64,000 bases of DNA, from positions 2,126,369 to 2,190,368 of the forward strand of contig NZ_CP017696.1 in assembly GCF_002715865.1 (NCBI RefSeq). The letters are read 5' to 3'. Numbering within the stretch: position 1 is the stretch's first letter; the number at the start of each line of letters is the position of its first letter. A program made the position numbers and the translations under genes. The notes beneath the pieces were generated by a model. It ran no database searches. It worked only from the letters and a program-made list of their open reading frames with translations, and was not told the origin of the DNA. Positions 45,157 through 55,081 of the stretch are shown piece by piece. The stretch is from Bifidobacterium asteroides DSM 20089. Lineage in GTDB: Bacteria; Actinomycetota; Actinomycetes; Actinomycetales; Bifidobacteriaceae.

Positions 45157-46473
45157 ATGGTGCGTGATGAAAACAGCAAAGGTGTCGGCATCGAAATACC
45201 TAATGCCAAAAAGCTTAATAAAATGTCTGTCGGCAGGGCCGCCTTGCTTGATAGTTCAACATTGAAGTTGAAGCCGCGACCCGATTATCTTGCCATGTTG
45301 GTCAAGTTTCTCGATAATGAGGCTATCAAAGTCATATCCGGCATGCGCCGCTGTGGGAAATCAAGTCTGCTTATCATGCTTGCGGAGTATTTGCGCGAAA
45401 TGGGTATTCCGCAAAAAAATATTGTGATGGCTAATTTCGAGTCTTCTGAGTTCTTTGATGTGACGGATTATCGGAGTTTGACAGCATGGCTATACAAGCG
45501 GATGGATGAACCGGAGCATTATTATGTGCTGCTTGACGAGGTGCAGTTGGTGGATCACTGGGAACGTGCCATCAATGCCCTGCGCGTGGACGCCGATGTG
45601 GACATTTATCTGACTGGGTCGAATGCTTATCTGCTTTCTTCCCAACTGGCCACGTTGCTTTCCGGACGGTACGAGGAAATCAATGTTTATCCACTTTCGT
45701 TCAAGGAATTTATGAACTATGCCGGACTTTCCGACCGCCGACTTGGGCTAGAGCGCTATTTGCGGTTTGGCGGATTGCCACCTGTCGTTGATCAAGGTGA
45801 TGATTGTCAGTTGGCTGAGACCATGCTTTCCGGAATCTATAACACCGTGGTGGTGAAAGATGTTGCACAGCATGTTCAGATTCGCAACATGTCGGTTTTG
45901 GGCGATGTTGCGCGTTTCCTCGCTGATACCACCGGTTCGAGCGTGGCCATCACAAATATTGAGCGTCGCTTGGCCAGTGCTCACCGTAAGACCGCAGGCG
46001 GCACGGTCGAACGTTACGTGCAGGGTTTGGTTGATGCCTTCTTGTTCTCGCGGGCGCAGCGTTACGATCTGAAGGGTGGAGCGTATCTGCAAGGTGGGGA
46101 GAAATACTATCCTGCCGATTTGGGCATTCGCAATATGCTATTGGATTTTCCTGCAGGCGATCTCGGATTTGCGCTTGAGAATGTGGTCTATAACGAATTG
46201 CTGGTCAGGGGATTTCATGTTCGTGTCGGCAAACTTGGCAATATTGAGGTTGATTTCATCGCAACCAAAGGCGAAACGAAACTAGCGATTCAGGTTACGG
46301 CCACCATGTTGGACGAAAAGACCCGTCAGCGTGAATTGGCTCCGCTACGTCAACTTGTGACGAAGTCTGCTAATGAAGGTTTACGCCGTATGGTTCTTAC
46401 GTATGACACTGTTGGTCTCGGGGTAGTTGACGGTATTGAGATCGTCAACGCTATCGATTGGTTGTTGGAGTGA
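45157..46473 (+). CDS. AAA ATPase with DUF4143 domain
   Basis: A 438-residue protein. The ATPase core has Walker A-like GMRRCGKSSLL near residues 62-72, Walker B YYVLLDEVQ near 125-133 and sensor LTGSNAYLLS; the C-terminal DUF4143 domain follows, with a PD-(D/E)XK nuclease-like end (IEVDFIATKG then LAIQVTATM). The ATG at 45157 is in a TGGTGGTGTA context without a strong ribosome site. The family is common in gut bacteria, often multicopy and variable; function is unknown. It seems to stand alone. Confidence 0.85.
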   Translation: MVRDENSKGVGIEIPNAKKLNKMSVGRAALLDSSTLKLKPRPDYLAMLVKFLDNEAIKVISGMRRCGKSSLLIMLAEYLREMGIPQKNIVMANFESSEFFDVTDYRSLTAWLYKRMDEPEHYYVLLDEVQLVDHWERAINALRVDADVDIYLTGSNAYLLSSQLATLLSGRYEEINVYPLSFKEFMNYAGLSDRRLGLERYLRFGGLPPVVDQGDDCQLAETMLSGIYNTVVVKDVAQHVQIRNMSVLGDVARFLADTTGSSVAITNIERRLASAHRKTAGGTVERYVQGLVDAFLFSRAQRYDLKGGAYLQGGEKYYPADLGIRNMLLDFPAGDLGFALENVVYNELLVRGFHVRVGKLGNIEVDFIATKGETKLAIQVTATMLDEKTRQRELAPLRQLVTKSANEGLRRMVLTYDTVGLGVVDGIEIVNAIDWLLE

Positions 46474-46603
46474 TGTTTTACGGCTTAAAGTGCTGATTTC
46501 TTGTGTGAAGTCTAAAATCGGAAGGAATCGAAACAAATTGTCTGGATATGAAATATCGAGTAGTGGGCGTATTGGGAAATGACGAACTTGTTGGTGGGCA
46601 GCT

Positions 46604-47686
46604 ATGGCACAGCATGCTAATGACAAACGCGTTACGCTTCAGCAGGTTGCGGATGATGCTGGTGTATCCAAGTCTGCTGCGTCTTTTGCTCTTACGGGTC
46701 GGACTGATCAACGAATTTCGCAGGTGACCATTGCAAGGGTGAAGGCGGCTGCAAATAAGCTCGGCTACCATCCAAATTTAGCGGCGAAGACTTTACGAAC
46801 GGGTACCTCGGATACGGTGGCTTTGGTGTCTGATTTCGTTGCTACAACTTCTGTGGCGAATGAGATGGTTGCAGGTGTGCTCAACGAGCTTCGCGTTCAT
46901 AGTAAGTTTCTCTATACTGTGGATACTGAGGGTCGGCCTAAGGCGGAAAAGCATCTTATCCAGACGTTGTTGGATCGGCAGGTTGACGGAGTTCTATATG
47001 CTTCCATGTTCACTCGCGAGATACCAGTTTCCGCTATTTCGGATCTTTCAAATATAACCGGCCAGATGCCTCTCGTTTTGCTTAATTGTTTGAGTAGCCA
47101 TCCGACAAAAATTTCAGCCGTAGTCCCGGATGAATATAATGCCGGCCGGATGGCTGCTGATGTATTAATCAAGGCTGGCCATGGGCAGCGCATTGGATTT
47201 ATGGGCCAATTTCCACCAGAGGTAACCGGCGGGGTCCAATGGCATGGTTGGCACCCATGGGCGCTGGAGCAGCGCTTGTTGGGCATCAGGGATCGTCTTG
47301 CAGAGTCGAATTTCAAATTAATGAAAATATATGAATCGGATGAATGGGATGTCCGATCTGGCCGGGCTGTCGCTCGCAAGCTTTTGGCTTCAAAAGAGGA
47401 TTTGCCGTCTGCCATAATATGCGTTAACGATTCAATGGCCTTCGGGCTTATGCAGATTTTGCAACTCAATGGCTTTTCTGTGCCTCGAGATATTTCATTG
47501 ATTTCGTTTGATGGTAGTGAATGGGCGAAGGCATGCATACCTAGCCTCACAACTATCTGCTTGCCGCAAAGGGAAATGGGACGTTCGGCGGTTCGATTGA
47601 TGCTGAGCCAAAAAAGTGGAGTTACAAAGCATGTTCCGATGCCATTGTCTGTCGGCGGAACTGTCGCGCGCCCGTCTTCACGGTAG
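46604..47686 (+). CDS. LacI-family regulator of esterase locus
   Basis: A 360-residue LacI/GalR protein: helix-turn-helix VTLQQVADDAGVSKSAASFAL at residues 10-30, hinge AAKTLRTG, then the sensor domain. The start ATG 46604 lacks a strong ribosome site, but the DNA-binding domain begins ten residues later. The gene precedes, on the same strand, three esterases of different folds and an MFS transporter. Direct repeats at 47917/47939 before the first esterase are its likely operator. Confidence 0.9.
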   Translation: MAQHANDKRVTLQQVADDAGVSKSAASFALTGRTDQRISQVTIARVKAAANKLGYHPNLAAKTLRTGTSDTVALVSDFVATTSVANEMVAGVLNELRVHSKFLYTVDTEGRPKAEKHLIQTLLDRQVDGVLYASMFTREIPVSAISDLSNITGQMPLVLLNCLSSHPTKISAVVPDEYNAGRMAADVLIKAGHGQRIGFMGQFPPEVTGGVQWHGWHPWALEQRLLGIRDRLAESNFKLMKIYESDEWDVRSGRAVARKLLASKEDLPSAIICVNDSMAFGLMQILQLNGFSVPRDISLISFDGSEWAKACIPSLTTICLPQREMGRSAVRLMLSQKSGVTKHVPMPLSVGGTVARPSSR

Positions 47687-47974
47687 GTGCCTGGTGCCGA
47701 ATCGGTGTGATTGCAGGTTAAGTGTTTGGAATATGCATTATTCAGGTGTTCTTCTTTAACGATGACGCATTCGAAGAGATAGCCAGTTGGGTTTCGCGTT
47801 GAAAAGGTTCCCGGATAGATGAGCTGATTTGTTCAAAAGCTACCTTCGTTATGCAAGCCAATCAAGTTATTTGATAACGCTTAAATAAATTTTAGAGAAA
47901 CGCCTAAATATAGTTGCTATATTGATTTAGCAATGTTACTATATCAATTTAGCTAATATAGGAATGAGGTTTTG
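47687..47974. other. Operator and promoter region of esterase operon
   Basis: AT-rich, no gene. Two direct copies of CTATATYRATTTAGC lie at 47917-47931 and 47939-47953, 22 bp apart. They directly precede the GGAATGAGG ribosome site of the first esterase. Confidence 0.55.
47917..47953 (+). promoter_or_regulatory. Tandem operator-like direct repeats
   Basis: CTATATTGATTTAGC and CTATATCAATTTAGC are identical in 13 of 15 bases and are spaced by 22 bp, two helical turns, so a regulator would bind both on one face. They overlap the probable -10 region. Confidence 0.55.
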
Positions 47975-49012
47975 ATGATGGGTGATGTTTTTCCGCACTT
48001 ATCTGATGCATGTTTGTATCCAGGCGACCCATACCTGCGGATTGATCCGTTTTTCAAGAATCGTCTTCATCTCGCTCCTAACGTCGCGCCGGCCGGGGAA
48101 CTTCCTGATGATTTCATGAAGCCTGCGGGTCATTGGTTGTGCCCCTCCACTGTGACATTTGAGGATTCTACGGTGAGTGGACCGTATGGTGCTATCCCGA
48201 TTCGAGTATATCGACGTAAAAAAATCACGAATGCTTCAGTAAAATCGTGGTTGCTTTGGATGCACGGAGGTGGGTTCACGGAAGGTGATCTTAATTTGCC
48301 GGAAGCCCATGCGTTTTGCGCCGAGATGGTTGATCGCTGTGGCATTGGCTGTGTCTCCGTCGATTATCGTTTGGTAAAAGGCAATACAAATCGTTATCCC
48401 ACTGCATTTGAGGAAATATTGGCTGTATGGCAATGGCTGGTGAATGATTTTCTTGATACTGACGTAAGCACAATCCCTCAAATGTTTATTGGTGGAGCAA
48501 GCGCTGGCGGTAATCTCGCGTCGGCTTTGTGCCTGAAAGCAAGTGATTGTCCTGATATAGTCCGTAAGCCAGATGGTTTGTTGTGCGCTTATGGAGTGTT
48601 TCATGCTCTAACGTGTCCCTCAATAACAGGCTGGGAACATAACATGTCGATCCTTCCTCAGCCGCTTCGTTTCGACGACAAAGTCTTTAGGGATACTCAG
48701 CTGACGTATGTGGGGAATGTTGATACTAAGCCTAGATACAGCGCAGCCGGTGAATCGCAGCCCATTGGTTTTCCTCCGACTGCCCTAATTTGCGCCGAAT
48801 TTGACGACCTTGCACAATCCACGATACAGTTTTCCGCTCAGCTTCAGCGAGCCGGCGTGGAAGTCAGAACGCGGATGGCATTGGGGACATTGCATGGCTT
48901 TTTGAATTGGTATCCGGTCAAGGAATTGCCGCAGACGCTTGAAACCATAGATTTCTTTGTTCGGTTTGTTCGTGAATTGGAAAGGAGGGGCACCGCTCAT
49001 ACGAGAGAATGA
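47975..49012 (+). CDS. Alpha/beta hydrolase, HSL-type esterase
   Basis: A 345-residue carboxylesterase of the hormone-sensitive-lipase class. HGGGF at residues 97-101 forms the oxyanion hole, GASAG at 174-178 holds the nucleophile Ser176, and the His is in GTLHGFLNWY near the C-terminus with the acid in EFDDLA. GGAATGAGG fixes the start at ATG 47975. It is the first structural gene of the LacI-controlled locus. No signal peptide, so it works inside the cell, probably deacylating a small imported ester. Confidence 0.87.
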   Translation: MMGDVFPHLSDACLYPGDPYLRIDPFFKNRLHLAPNVAPAGELPDDFMKPAGHWLCPSTVTFEDSTVSGPYGAIPIRVYRRKKITNASVKSWLLWMHGGGFTEGDLNLPEAHAFCAEMVDRCGIGCVSVDYRLVKGNTNRYPTAFEEILAVWQWLVNDFLDTDVSTIPQMFIGGASAGGNLASALCLKASDCPDIVRKPDGLLCAYGVFHALTCPSITGWEHNMSILPQPLRFDDKVFRDTQLTYVGNVDTKPRYSAAGESQPIGFPPTALICAEFDDLAQSTIQFSAQLQRAGVEVRTRMALGTLHGFLNWYPVKELPQTLETIDFFVRFVRELERRGTAHTRE

Positions 49013-49087
49013 CCGCGTTTATGGCAGTTTAGATGACATTTATGAATGTTTTCATCTTTAGTGATGTGTTTCAAAGGAGAAAGATTG

Positions 49088-50425
49088 ATGATATCTACTA
49101 CAACAGAGTTGACTGAGAAAAAGAAGAAAAAACATCCCAATCAGTGGTGGGTCGGATTTGTATGCGGCATGGCTACGTTTGTCGATAATGCGGCTACGGC
49201 CGGTATTGCGACAGCTCTGGTTTTATATCAAAAAGGCGGCATCACCGGTAATCAAGTTGGTATGCTGACTGCGGCATTGACTATTGGTGTGGCGGTCGGT
49301 TCTTTCCTTGGTGGTCGGCTTGGCGATCAGTTTGGGCGACGTCGTGTGTTTATTGCAACGATGCTAATCATTATCATTGGTGCTTTTGCGCCATTTGTCA
49401 GTATTAAATTCGCATTCATGCTACCTGGTGTCTTTTTGCTCGGACTAGGCATCGGCGCAGATCTGCCGGTTGCTTTGGCCACCATTTCTGAGACTGCTGA
49501 CGATAAGAGCCGTGGCAAGATTCTGGTCTTTTCGAATTTGCTTGGAGGCTTTGGTATCCTTATGTCTGTGCTCCTTGGCATTTTCTTCGGTAACTCAGGA
49601 GTGTTCGGTGGGCATATGATTTTCGGAGCTTTCGGCGTCGTTGCTGTAATCGTATTGCTGCTGAGGCTGACTATTCCTGAAACCGATGCATGGTTGAAGG
49701 CTCGTGAGGAGCGTCAAAAAGGTATCCGTACCGAACGCGCCGATAAGGTCCATATCTCGGATTTGTTGAAGAAGCCATATGATAAGCCTTTCTGGACTTT
49801 GATTTTCTACTATGGCCTGGCAGCTATGGCCGTTTCGGTTGCTTCCAGCTTCGGAACTTACGTGGCTTACAATGTCGCGCATATTTCAGTGTCGACATTC
49901 TCCACTGCGTCTTTGGTCTCCATGCCCTTGGCCATTGTTGGCGCAGCTTGGTTCATGGCTGTCACCGATACAAAATGGCGTATGCCTTACTACATTGTTG
50001 GCTCTGTACTTGTAGTCTTCGCAAACTTCATTCCGGTGATCTTCGGTTTTAACCTCGTGTCTTTGTGCGCTTCGACCTATCTTTGCACGTTCGCCGGCGC
50101 ATTCTGCTACGAGACGATCATGAAAGTATGGACACAGGAATCTTTCCCGACTATGTTGCGTGGTACTGCGCAGGGCACTATTTATGGTGTTTCCCGTATT
50201 CTGACCGCTCTGCTCAATACGGTAACACCTGCTCTTTTGGTCTTCAATCCTAAGCTTCTTTATAGTGGTGTGGCCATTGTCGCGGCAGTCGGCTTCTTCA
50301 TCGGTTGGCTTGGGTTCCATAAGGATACAAGAAACACCTTCCACACAGAAGGAGAACTCGAAGAACGTTCCGATGCGAATGCCGCTGATGTGAGTCCGGC
50401 CGTGACAGTTGCAGTGGGGCAATGA
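49088..50425 (+). CDS. MFS transporter (sugar/acid porter type)
   Basis: A 445-residue transporter with 12 membrane spans. The loop 2-3 motif GGRLGDQFGRRRVF near residue 77-90 and a long central loop (ARE.RQKGIRTERADKVH) are typical of the major facilitator superfamily, closest in style to the sugar porter and aromatic-acid groups. AAAGGAG before ATG 49088 decides against the longer frame from 49046. It lies between two esterase genes, so it probably imports the esterified substrate. Confidence 0.88.
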   Translation: MISTTTELTEKKKKKHPNQWWVGFVCGMATFVDNAATAGIATALVLYQKGGITGNQVGMLTAALTIGVAVGSFLGGRLGDQFGRRRVFIATMLIIIIGAFAPFVSIKFAFMLPGVFLLGLGIGADLPVALATISETADDKSRGKILVFSNLLGGFGILMSVLLGIFFGNSGVFGGHMIFGAFGVVAVIVLLLRLTIPETDAWLKAREERQKGIRTERADKVHISDLLKKPYDKPFWTLIFYYGLAAMAVSVASSFGTYVAYNVAHISVSTFSTASLVSMPLAIVGAAWFMAVTDTKWRMPYYIVGSVLVVFANFIPVIFGFNLVSLCASTYLCTFAGAFCYETIMKVWTQESFPTMLRGTAQGTIYGVSRILTALLNTVTPALLVFNPKLLYSGVAIVAAVGFFIGWLGFHKDTRNTFHTEGELEERSDANAADVSPAVTVAVGQ

Positions 50426-50546
50426 AGTCAAAGCATTTGTTCGAACTTTATTCAAATTAAAGAATTATTGAGTGAACCGTCTTTAAGTGGATGGAACTAT
50501 TTGAAGACGGCATAACCGGATAAATAGACATTGAAATGAGATTGCT

Positions 50547-51335
50547 ATGAAATTGCGTCCTATTGATTTTGAAGTCGATGATTTGACTCTACGAGGGACT
50601 GTGTATGAGTGCGATGGGGGTATCGAAAAGGGGAAGAAATATCCGACAGCCGTACTTTTTCATGGTTTCGGCGGGAATCGTGTTGATTATGCTCAATTCA
50701 TCGTTCAAATGGCTCAGTCCCTTTCACAAGCTGGCTTGGTGGTGATTACTTATGACCGCGCGGGCCATGGCGAATCGGATGGCGATTTCTTCGATACGAG
50801 TGTTTCATTGGATGTTCGACATGCAATACAGGTTATAAGACAGGTGGCATCTTTAGATTTTGTCGACGTCAAAAACCTCCATTTTGGGGGTCTCAGTCTG
50901 GGATCTGTTATCGCTTCCATCGTGGCTGCGGAGTGCGACTTTATGCCGAGATCCTTAGTGATGTGCTCAAGCGCTGCGGTTTTTGTAGATGAGATTGCAG
51001 ACGGCAAAATTCAAGGAATGCCGATTGATGATCTTAAGACCAAAGGTTATTTCGATTTCAACGGAATGAAAATGGGGCCGGCAATGGTCGAGGATGCTAG
51101 TTCCATCGATGTCTATGCAAGAGCTGCACGATATTCCGGCAACGTGTTGCTCATGCATGGGACCAAAGATTTTGTGCCGTTGAGTTATGCCGAGCGATAT
51201 AAGGATTTATTCGGAGACAAGGCGAGGTTGCTGGTACGTGAAGGTGCTGACCATGGTTGGAGTTCGGTGCCTGATCGCGAGTTTGTTATGGGCAATGCTG
51301 CAGAATTCATGGCTCATTGCGCTGGCTTGCGCTAG
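50547..51335 (+). CDS. Alpha/beta hydrolase, cinnamoyl-esterase-like
   Basis: A 262-residue hydrolase. HGFGG at 39-43 gives the oxyanion turn, GLSLGS at 115-120 the nucleophile Ser117, Asp208 in GTKDFVP and His236 in GADHGWS complete the triad. The size and the DRAGHGESDGDF segment resemble bacterial feruloyl/cinnamoyl esterases. ATG 50547 follows ATTGAAATGAG. It may cleave hydroxycinnamate or other acyl esters brought in by the upstream transporter. Confidence 0.82.
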   Translation: MKLRPIDFEVDDLTLRGTVYECDGGIEKGKKYPTAVLFHGFGGNRVDYAQFIVQMAQSLSQAGLVVITYDRAGHGESDGDFFDTSVSLDVRHAIQVIRQVASLDFVDVKNLHFGGLSLGSVIASIVAAECDFMPRSLVMCSSAAVFVDEIADGKIQGMPIDDLKTKGYFDFNGMKMGPAMVEDASSIDVYARAARYSGNVLLMHGTKDFVPLSYAERYKDLFGDKARLLVREGADHGWSSVPDREFVMGNAAEFMAHCAGLR

Positions 51336-51362
51336 ATTAACGACTTTTATTTTGGAGACTTT

Positions 51363-52619
51363 ATGATTTCGAAAAATAAGGTTTTAAATGATTCCATGCG
51401 TGTAATCACGTTGCCTGAAGGCGGTTCAGTCAGGATATTCGGTGTGCTGGATATTGAGCAAACGCAAGAGGGTGGAAGATATGGGCTTCGTCCGTTGCGA
51501 TTGCCTAAGCGATATTTCGCTGAATTTCCGCGGTTTGAGGGCGAGTCTATGCGAACTGTCGTCTCGGGTTGTGCGGGGGTCCGAATCTCTTTTGTCACTT
51601 CTGCGGAAGAGGTTAGGCTCACTGCTCGCTGCACGCGTATTGATTACGGTGAATTACCGAGTGACTTGAATGATTTTGTGGCATGCGTTGATGGTGAAAA
51701 AAGATGCAGTGTTGAGCCAAAAGTCAATATAGTCGAGCGCATCCCGCGAGATGGCCGAACCTGTGAGCGACACGTCTACAGCAATGGTTCTGTATTGCGT
51801 TTTCCTGGACTCGGCGCTGGGGAAAAAATAGTGACCATTTGGTTCCCGCAGACCGTTATCGTGGATCTTATAGGAATTTCGGGCATGGGTTCCGAGAATG
51901 GAGATATCAAGGAAATCAAACCTGCACCGTATAAGAAGGAAATCCGTTGGCTTCACTACGGAAGTTCCATCAGCCATTGTCATCTATTGCGGGACCCTAC
52001 CTCGGCTTGGCCTTCTCTGGTCGCCAAGCAAGTCGGCTTGGATTTGACTAATTTGGGTTATTCTGGACAGTGCATGCTGGATCAGTATGTTGCCCGAGCT
52101 ATCGCTCAAACAGCCTGTGATATCATGACAATTACTGCCGGAGTAAACATCACGGGTGAGCGCTCGATGAATCAGCGAACGTTTATACCTGCTGTACATG
52201 GTTTCTTAGATATTATTCGCCAAGTGCAGCCTAATGTCCCGATTGTGCTTTTCTCTTCAATTCTTTGGCCGGGCAGTGATGATATTCCTGGGCCATCCGA
52301 TGTGAAATTACTCGATGATGGCCGTATGCAGTGTTACTGCTATGGCGATAGAAAGGATGCGGAGATAGGAGCGCTTACTCTCAGGCAATCGCGTCTTGAT
52401 TTGCAGTATGTGGTTGAGCAGCGCAGCAAGACAGATTCAAATCTGTATTACTTTGATGGACTTACTCTGTTTGGTAATCAAGATGCAGGCAAATACCATC
52501 TTGTCGATGGTCTTCATCCTGATGTGCAGTTGTTCTCGCAGATTGCAAAACGGTTTGCGAAAACGGTCTTTGGCGACGATGGTCTTGTTCCGATTACTGG
52601 TTTGCGAAGTAATGAGTAG
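51363..52619 (+). CDS. SGNH/GDSL-family esterase
   Basis: A 418-residue protein with an N-terminal beta-sandwich (about 1-190) and a C-terminal SGNH hydrolase domain. WLHYGSSISHC near 197-206 supplies block I with Ser202, ITAGVNI the Asn block, and Asp382/His385 in DGLHPD block V. The two-domain form resembles the two-domain acetyl-sugar esterases. GGAGACTTT precedes the ATG. Last gene of the locus; a bidirectional hairpin follows at 52712. Confidence 0.8.
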   Translation: MISKNKVLNDSMRVITLPEGGSVRIFGVLDIEQTQEGGRYGLRPLRLPKRYFAEFPRFEGESMRTVVSGCAGVRISFVTSAEEVRLTARCTRIDYGELPSDLNDFVACVDGEKRCSVEPKVNIVERIPRDGRTCERHVYSNGSVLRFPGLGAGEKIVTIWFPQTVIVDLIGISGMGSENGDIKEIKPAPYKKEIRWLHYGSSISHCHLLRDPTSAWPSLVAKQVGLDLTNLGYSGQCMLDQYVARAIAQTACDIMTITAGVNITGERSMNQRTFIPAVHGFLDIIRQVQPNVPIVLFSSILWPGSDDIPGPSDVKLLDDGRMQCYCYGDRKDAEIGALTLRQSRLDLQYVVEQRSKTDSNLYYFDGLTLFGNQDAGKYHLVDGLHPDVQLFSQIAKRFAKTVFGDDGLVPITGLRSNE

Positions 52620-52711
52620 TCGTTTCTTTAGATTCAACAAGACTCGGAGATTGCGATAATTTCTTGTGCACAAACGGATTGGGATTGCTTCTAAAGATAA
52701 TGTACTGGACA

Positions 52712-52758
52712 GCTGAACGGTTTGGCCTTTGTGCTTATAAAAGGCTCAACCGTTCAGA
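52712..52758. terminator. Bidirectional terminator between SGNH esterase and nrdF
   Basis: CTGAACGGTTTGGCCTTT and AAAGGCTCAACCGTTCAG pair around an eight-base loop; the arms are A- and T-flanked at the loop side. It spans the last codon of the leftward NrdF gene and lies about 90 bp after the esterase. Confidence 0.7.
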
Positions 52759-54094
52759 AATCCCAATCGTCGTCGCTGGTTTCCTCGGCCTTGTTGTTGG
52801 CGGTCGCGCCAGTCGAGGTCAAGGATGTAGGACCTGCGACGCCGGCAGAAGCCTTGGCTGCGGGTAAACCGGATGCGCGGAGTCCTGAAACGGAGCCGAA
52901 CGAACCAGAAGATCTGAGCGCGGTGTTGAGTGATTCCATATCGTTGAGCTCGTCGATGACGGCCGGGTTCGGCTGGCTGATCTCGGCGGGGAACAGAGCC
53001 GGATATCCCAAGTAGGAGAGCGCCTTGTTGGCGTTGTAGCTGAGGAACTTTTCCATATCGTCCTCGAGGCCGAGATTGGCATACGGCAATGTGTAGTTGT
53101 AATCTTCCTCGGCGAAATACAGGTTGTTGGCGAGGTCATAGGCATACTGGCGCATGGCTTCGCGGAGGGTGTCATCAAGGGGTTCGAGCTTGCGTTGGTA
53201 CATGGCGCCGAGGTATGAGCTGGAGGTGACGATATCGCGATTGATCAGACGGACGATATAGGCGGATTTTGCCATTGTCCCGCGGCTCGAAAGCCACATC
53301 GGCAGATAGAAGCCGGATTCGACCACGAGTGCTTCTGCAAGCACTGCCGCCGTCAGCCGCTTGAGGGATCCGAGGTTCAGGACCGGGTTGATGGCGGGAT
53401 CGTCGCCATTGGCATTGGCGGGATTATGTGCGGAATCGGAGGCCAAAGCGCTTGGTGCGGTAATCTCGGTCGGTGAGGAAACGCTTGATGAACCAGCGGT
53501 TGTGTGTTGGTTCAGATTTTGGGCTTCATCCAGGTCGGCCACGGTGGCCACACCATTGATGGCGGTGGCATATACGTCACTGAGCAGTCTCAGCTTTTCC
53601 TGCATCGATTCGTTCTGTTGTGCCCACGCGAATGGGGATTGCGCGGAATCATCGACATTTTTGGTGTCGTTGGCAGTTGCGGAATCAATCGAGTCTGTGT
53701 AAACGCCGGTGCTGGTGTTGGGTGCACCATCTGTTTTGCCGGCGTTATCGTTAAGCTCGGCAATAAGCGCTGAATAAGCTTTGGTATGTATCGATTCGCT
53801 GAATGCGATAGCGGTCAGTACCGCCTGACGTGTGCCGGTGTCATCTCGACTGGCATCGGCACTCAAGGCGCTGGTTGCGTTGCCGGCCTGCAAGGATTCG
53901 ATGTTGCACAACCCCGCGAAAACGCGGACAAGCGTAAGCCGTTCAGTGTCGCTTAGCCCGCGCATGTCCTCGGCGTCTTCGGCAAGTGAAATCTGCTCCG
54001 GTGTCCACAGGTTCGCGCTCATGGTGTTGAAGGCGTCGCGATCCGTGTCCGCGTCCGCGCCGGCGAGATTCCAATTAAGCGGGGTGAAAGTCAT
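52754..54094 (-). CDS. Divergent NrdF-like ribonucleotide reductase small subunit lacking two metal ligands
   Basis: A 446-residue protein clearly of the class Ib R2 (NrdF) fold but about 125 residues longer than usual. Against E. coli NrdF the metal ligands map as Asp67 to Glu66 (NIESLQ), Glu98 to Glu100, His101 to His103, Glu158 to Glu254, and the radical Tyr105 to Tyr107 (SESIHTKAY). The last two ligands, Glu192 and His195 of the RDEAVH motif, are replaced by Ile288 and Ser291 (RDIVTSS). Two low-complexity insertions, about 116-152 and 186-240, are rich in Asp, Asn, Thr, Ser and Ala, and another precedes the conserved tail DDDWDF that docks to NrdE. GAAGGA before ATG 54094 fixes the start. 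It could be an inactive paralogue or an altered-cofactor enzyme. Confidence 0.8.
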   Translation of the reverse strand: MTFTPLNWNLAGADADTDRDAFNTMSANLWTPEQISLAEDAEDMRGLSDTERLTLVRVFAGLCNIESLQAGNATSALSADASRDDTGTRQAVLTAIAFSESIHTKAYSALIAELNDNAGKTDGAPNTSTGVYTDSIDSATANDTKNVDDSAQSPFAWAQQNESMQEKLRLLSDVYATAINGVATVADLDEAQNLNQHTTAGSSSVSSPTEITAPSALASDSAHNPANANGDDPAINPVLNLGSLKRLTAAVLAEALVVESGFYLPMWLSSRGTMAKSAYIVRLINRDIVTSSSYLGAMYQRKLEPLDDTLREAMRQYAYDLANNLYFAEEDYNYTLPYANLGLEDDMEKFLSYNANKALSYLGYPALFPAEISQPNPAVIDELNDMESLNTALRSSGSFGSVSGLRASGLPAAKASAGVAGPTSLTSTGATANNKAEETSDDDWDF

Positions 54095-54283
54095 GAAAAT
54101 TCCTTCGGATGTGAATGTGCCAATGCTGTTTAAAGGATACCGGTTCCCGCTCACCGGTACGCCCACAGAAAGACCCGCCATGTTCAGAAGGGCTGCCTCA
54201 AACGTCACTCCATCACGAAGCAAGGCTCTGCCTTTTCCAATATGACGCCGAAGGCTCAACCGAGCGCGACTATTCCCAGCGTT

Positions 54284-55081
54284 TTAGAGTACGGACCGGG
54301 TGTCGTTTTCGTAGGAATTGCGGCCCTGGCCGGTCGCTGCAGTGGTGCCACCGTCTACGGGAACCACCAAGCCGGTCAGATATGCGGCGTCGTCGGAGGC
54401 AAGGAACAGTGCAACTCCCGCACAGTCTTCGGGGCGTCCGTTGCGTCCTAACGCCACCCGTTGCGTATAGGGCGCCACACGATCGGGGTCGCTCCAGACT
54501 TCCCTGTTGATTTCAGTTTCGATGAATCCGGGGGCGAAGGCGTTGACACGTACGCCTTTGGCGCCGTAGTCGAGTGCCACGCACCGCACGAAGCCGTTCA
54601 TGGCGTGTTTGGTGGAATTGTAGGCTGTCTGCCCCCAGTCGCCGTACAGGCCGGAAACGGAGGTGTCGACCACGATGTTGCCGTGCGATTTGATCAGGTA
54701 GGGCAGAGTTTCCTTGGTCAGGTAAAAGAGTCCGTCGAGATTGACTGAGAAGAGCTTGTGCCACACTTCGTCGGTGACGTGCTCGACCTCCCCGCCCTCG
54801 AAGATGCCGGCATTGGAAACGACCACGTCGAGATGGCCGAATTCGGCGACGACGGCTTGCACAAGTTCCCTGACCTGCGCGTGGTCGGAAATGTCGGTGA
54901 TGTGGGTGTGACCTTTGTCGTAGTCCTTCACCGTCTCGTCGAGCGGTGCCTGCCGGCGTCCAACAGCCACCACCGTCGCCCCGTTGTCGAGGAAGCCTTG
55001 CGTTACAGCCCGCCCGATGCCGGTTCCGCCGCCGGTGACGATAACGACTTTGCCATTGAAATCATACGTGTTGCTGGTCAT
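54284..55081 (-). CDS. Short-chain dehydrogenase/reductase
   Basis: A 265-residue classical SDR. TGGGTGIG at 16-23 binds the cofactor, NAG at 90-92, and the catalytic Ser141, Tyr154 and Lys158 (YNSTK) are present; PGFIETEI and GLVVPVDGG complete the fold. Arg42-Arg43 after the second strand suggests NADP. AAAGGAG precedes the ATG. It lies between nrdE and the NrdF-like gene on the same strand, an unexpected place for an SDR; substrate unknown. Confidence 0.9.
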   Translation of the reverse strand: MTSNTYDFNGKVVIVTGGGTGIGRAVTQGFLDNGATVVAVGRRQAPLDETVKDYDKGHTHITDISDHAQVRELVQAVVAEFGHLDVVVSNAGIFEGGEVEHVTDEVWHKLFSVNLDGLFYLTKETLPYLIKSHGNIVVDTSVSGLYGDWGQTAYNSTKHAMNGFVRCVALDYGAKGVRVNAFAPGFIETEINREVWSDPDRVAPYTQRVALGRNGRPEDCAGVALFLASDDAAYLTGLVVPVDGGTTAATGQGRNSYENDTRSVL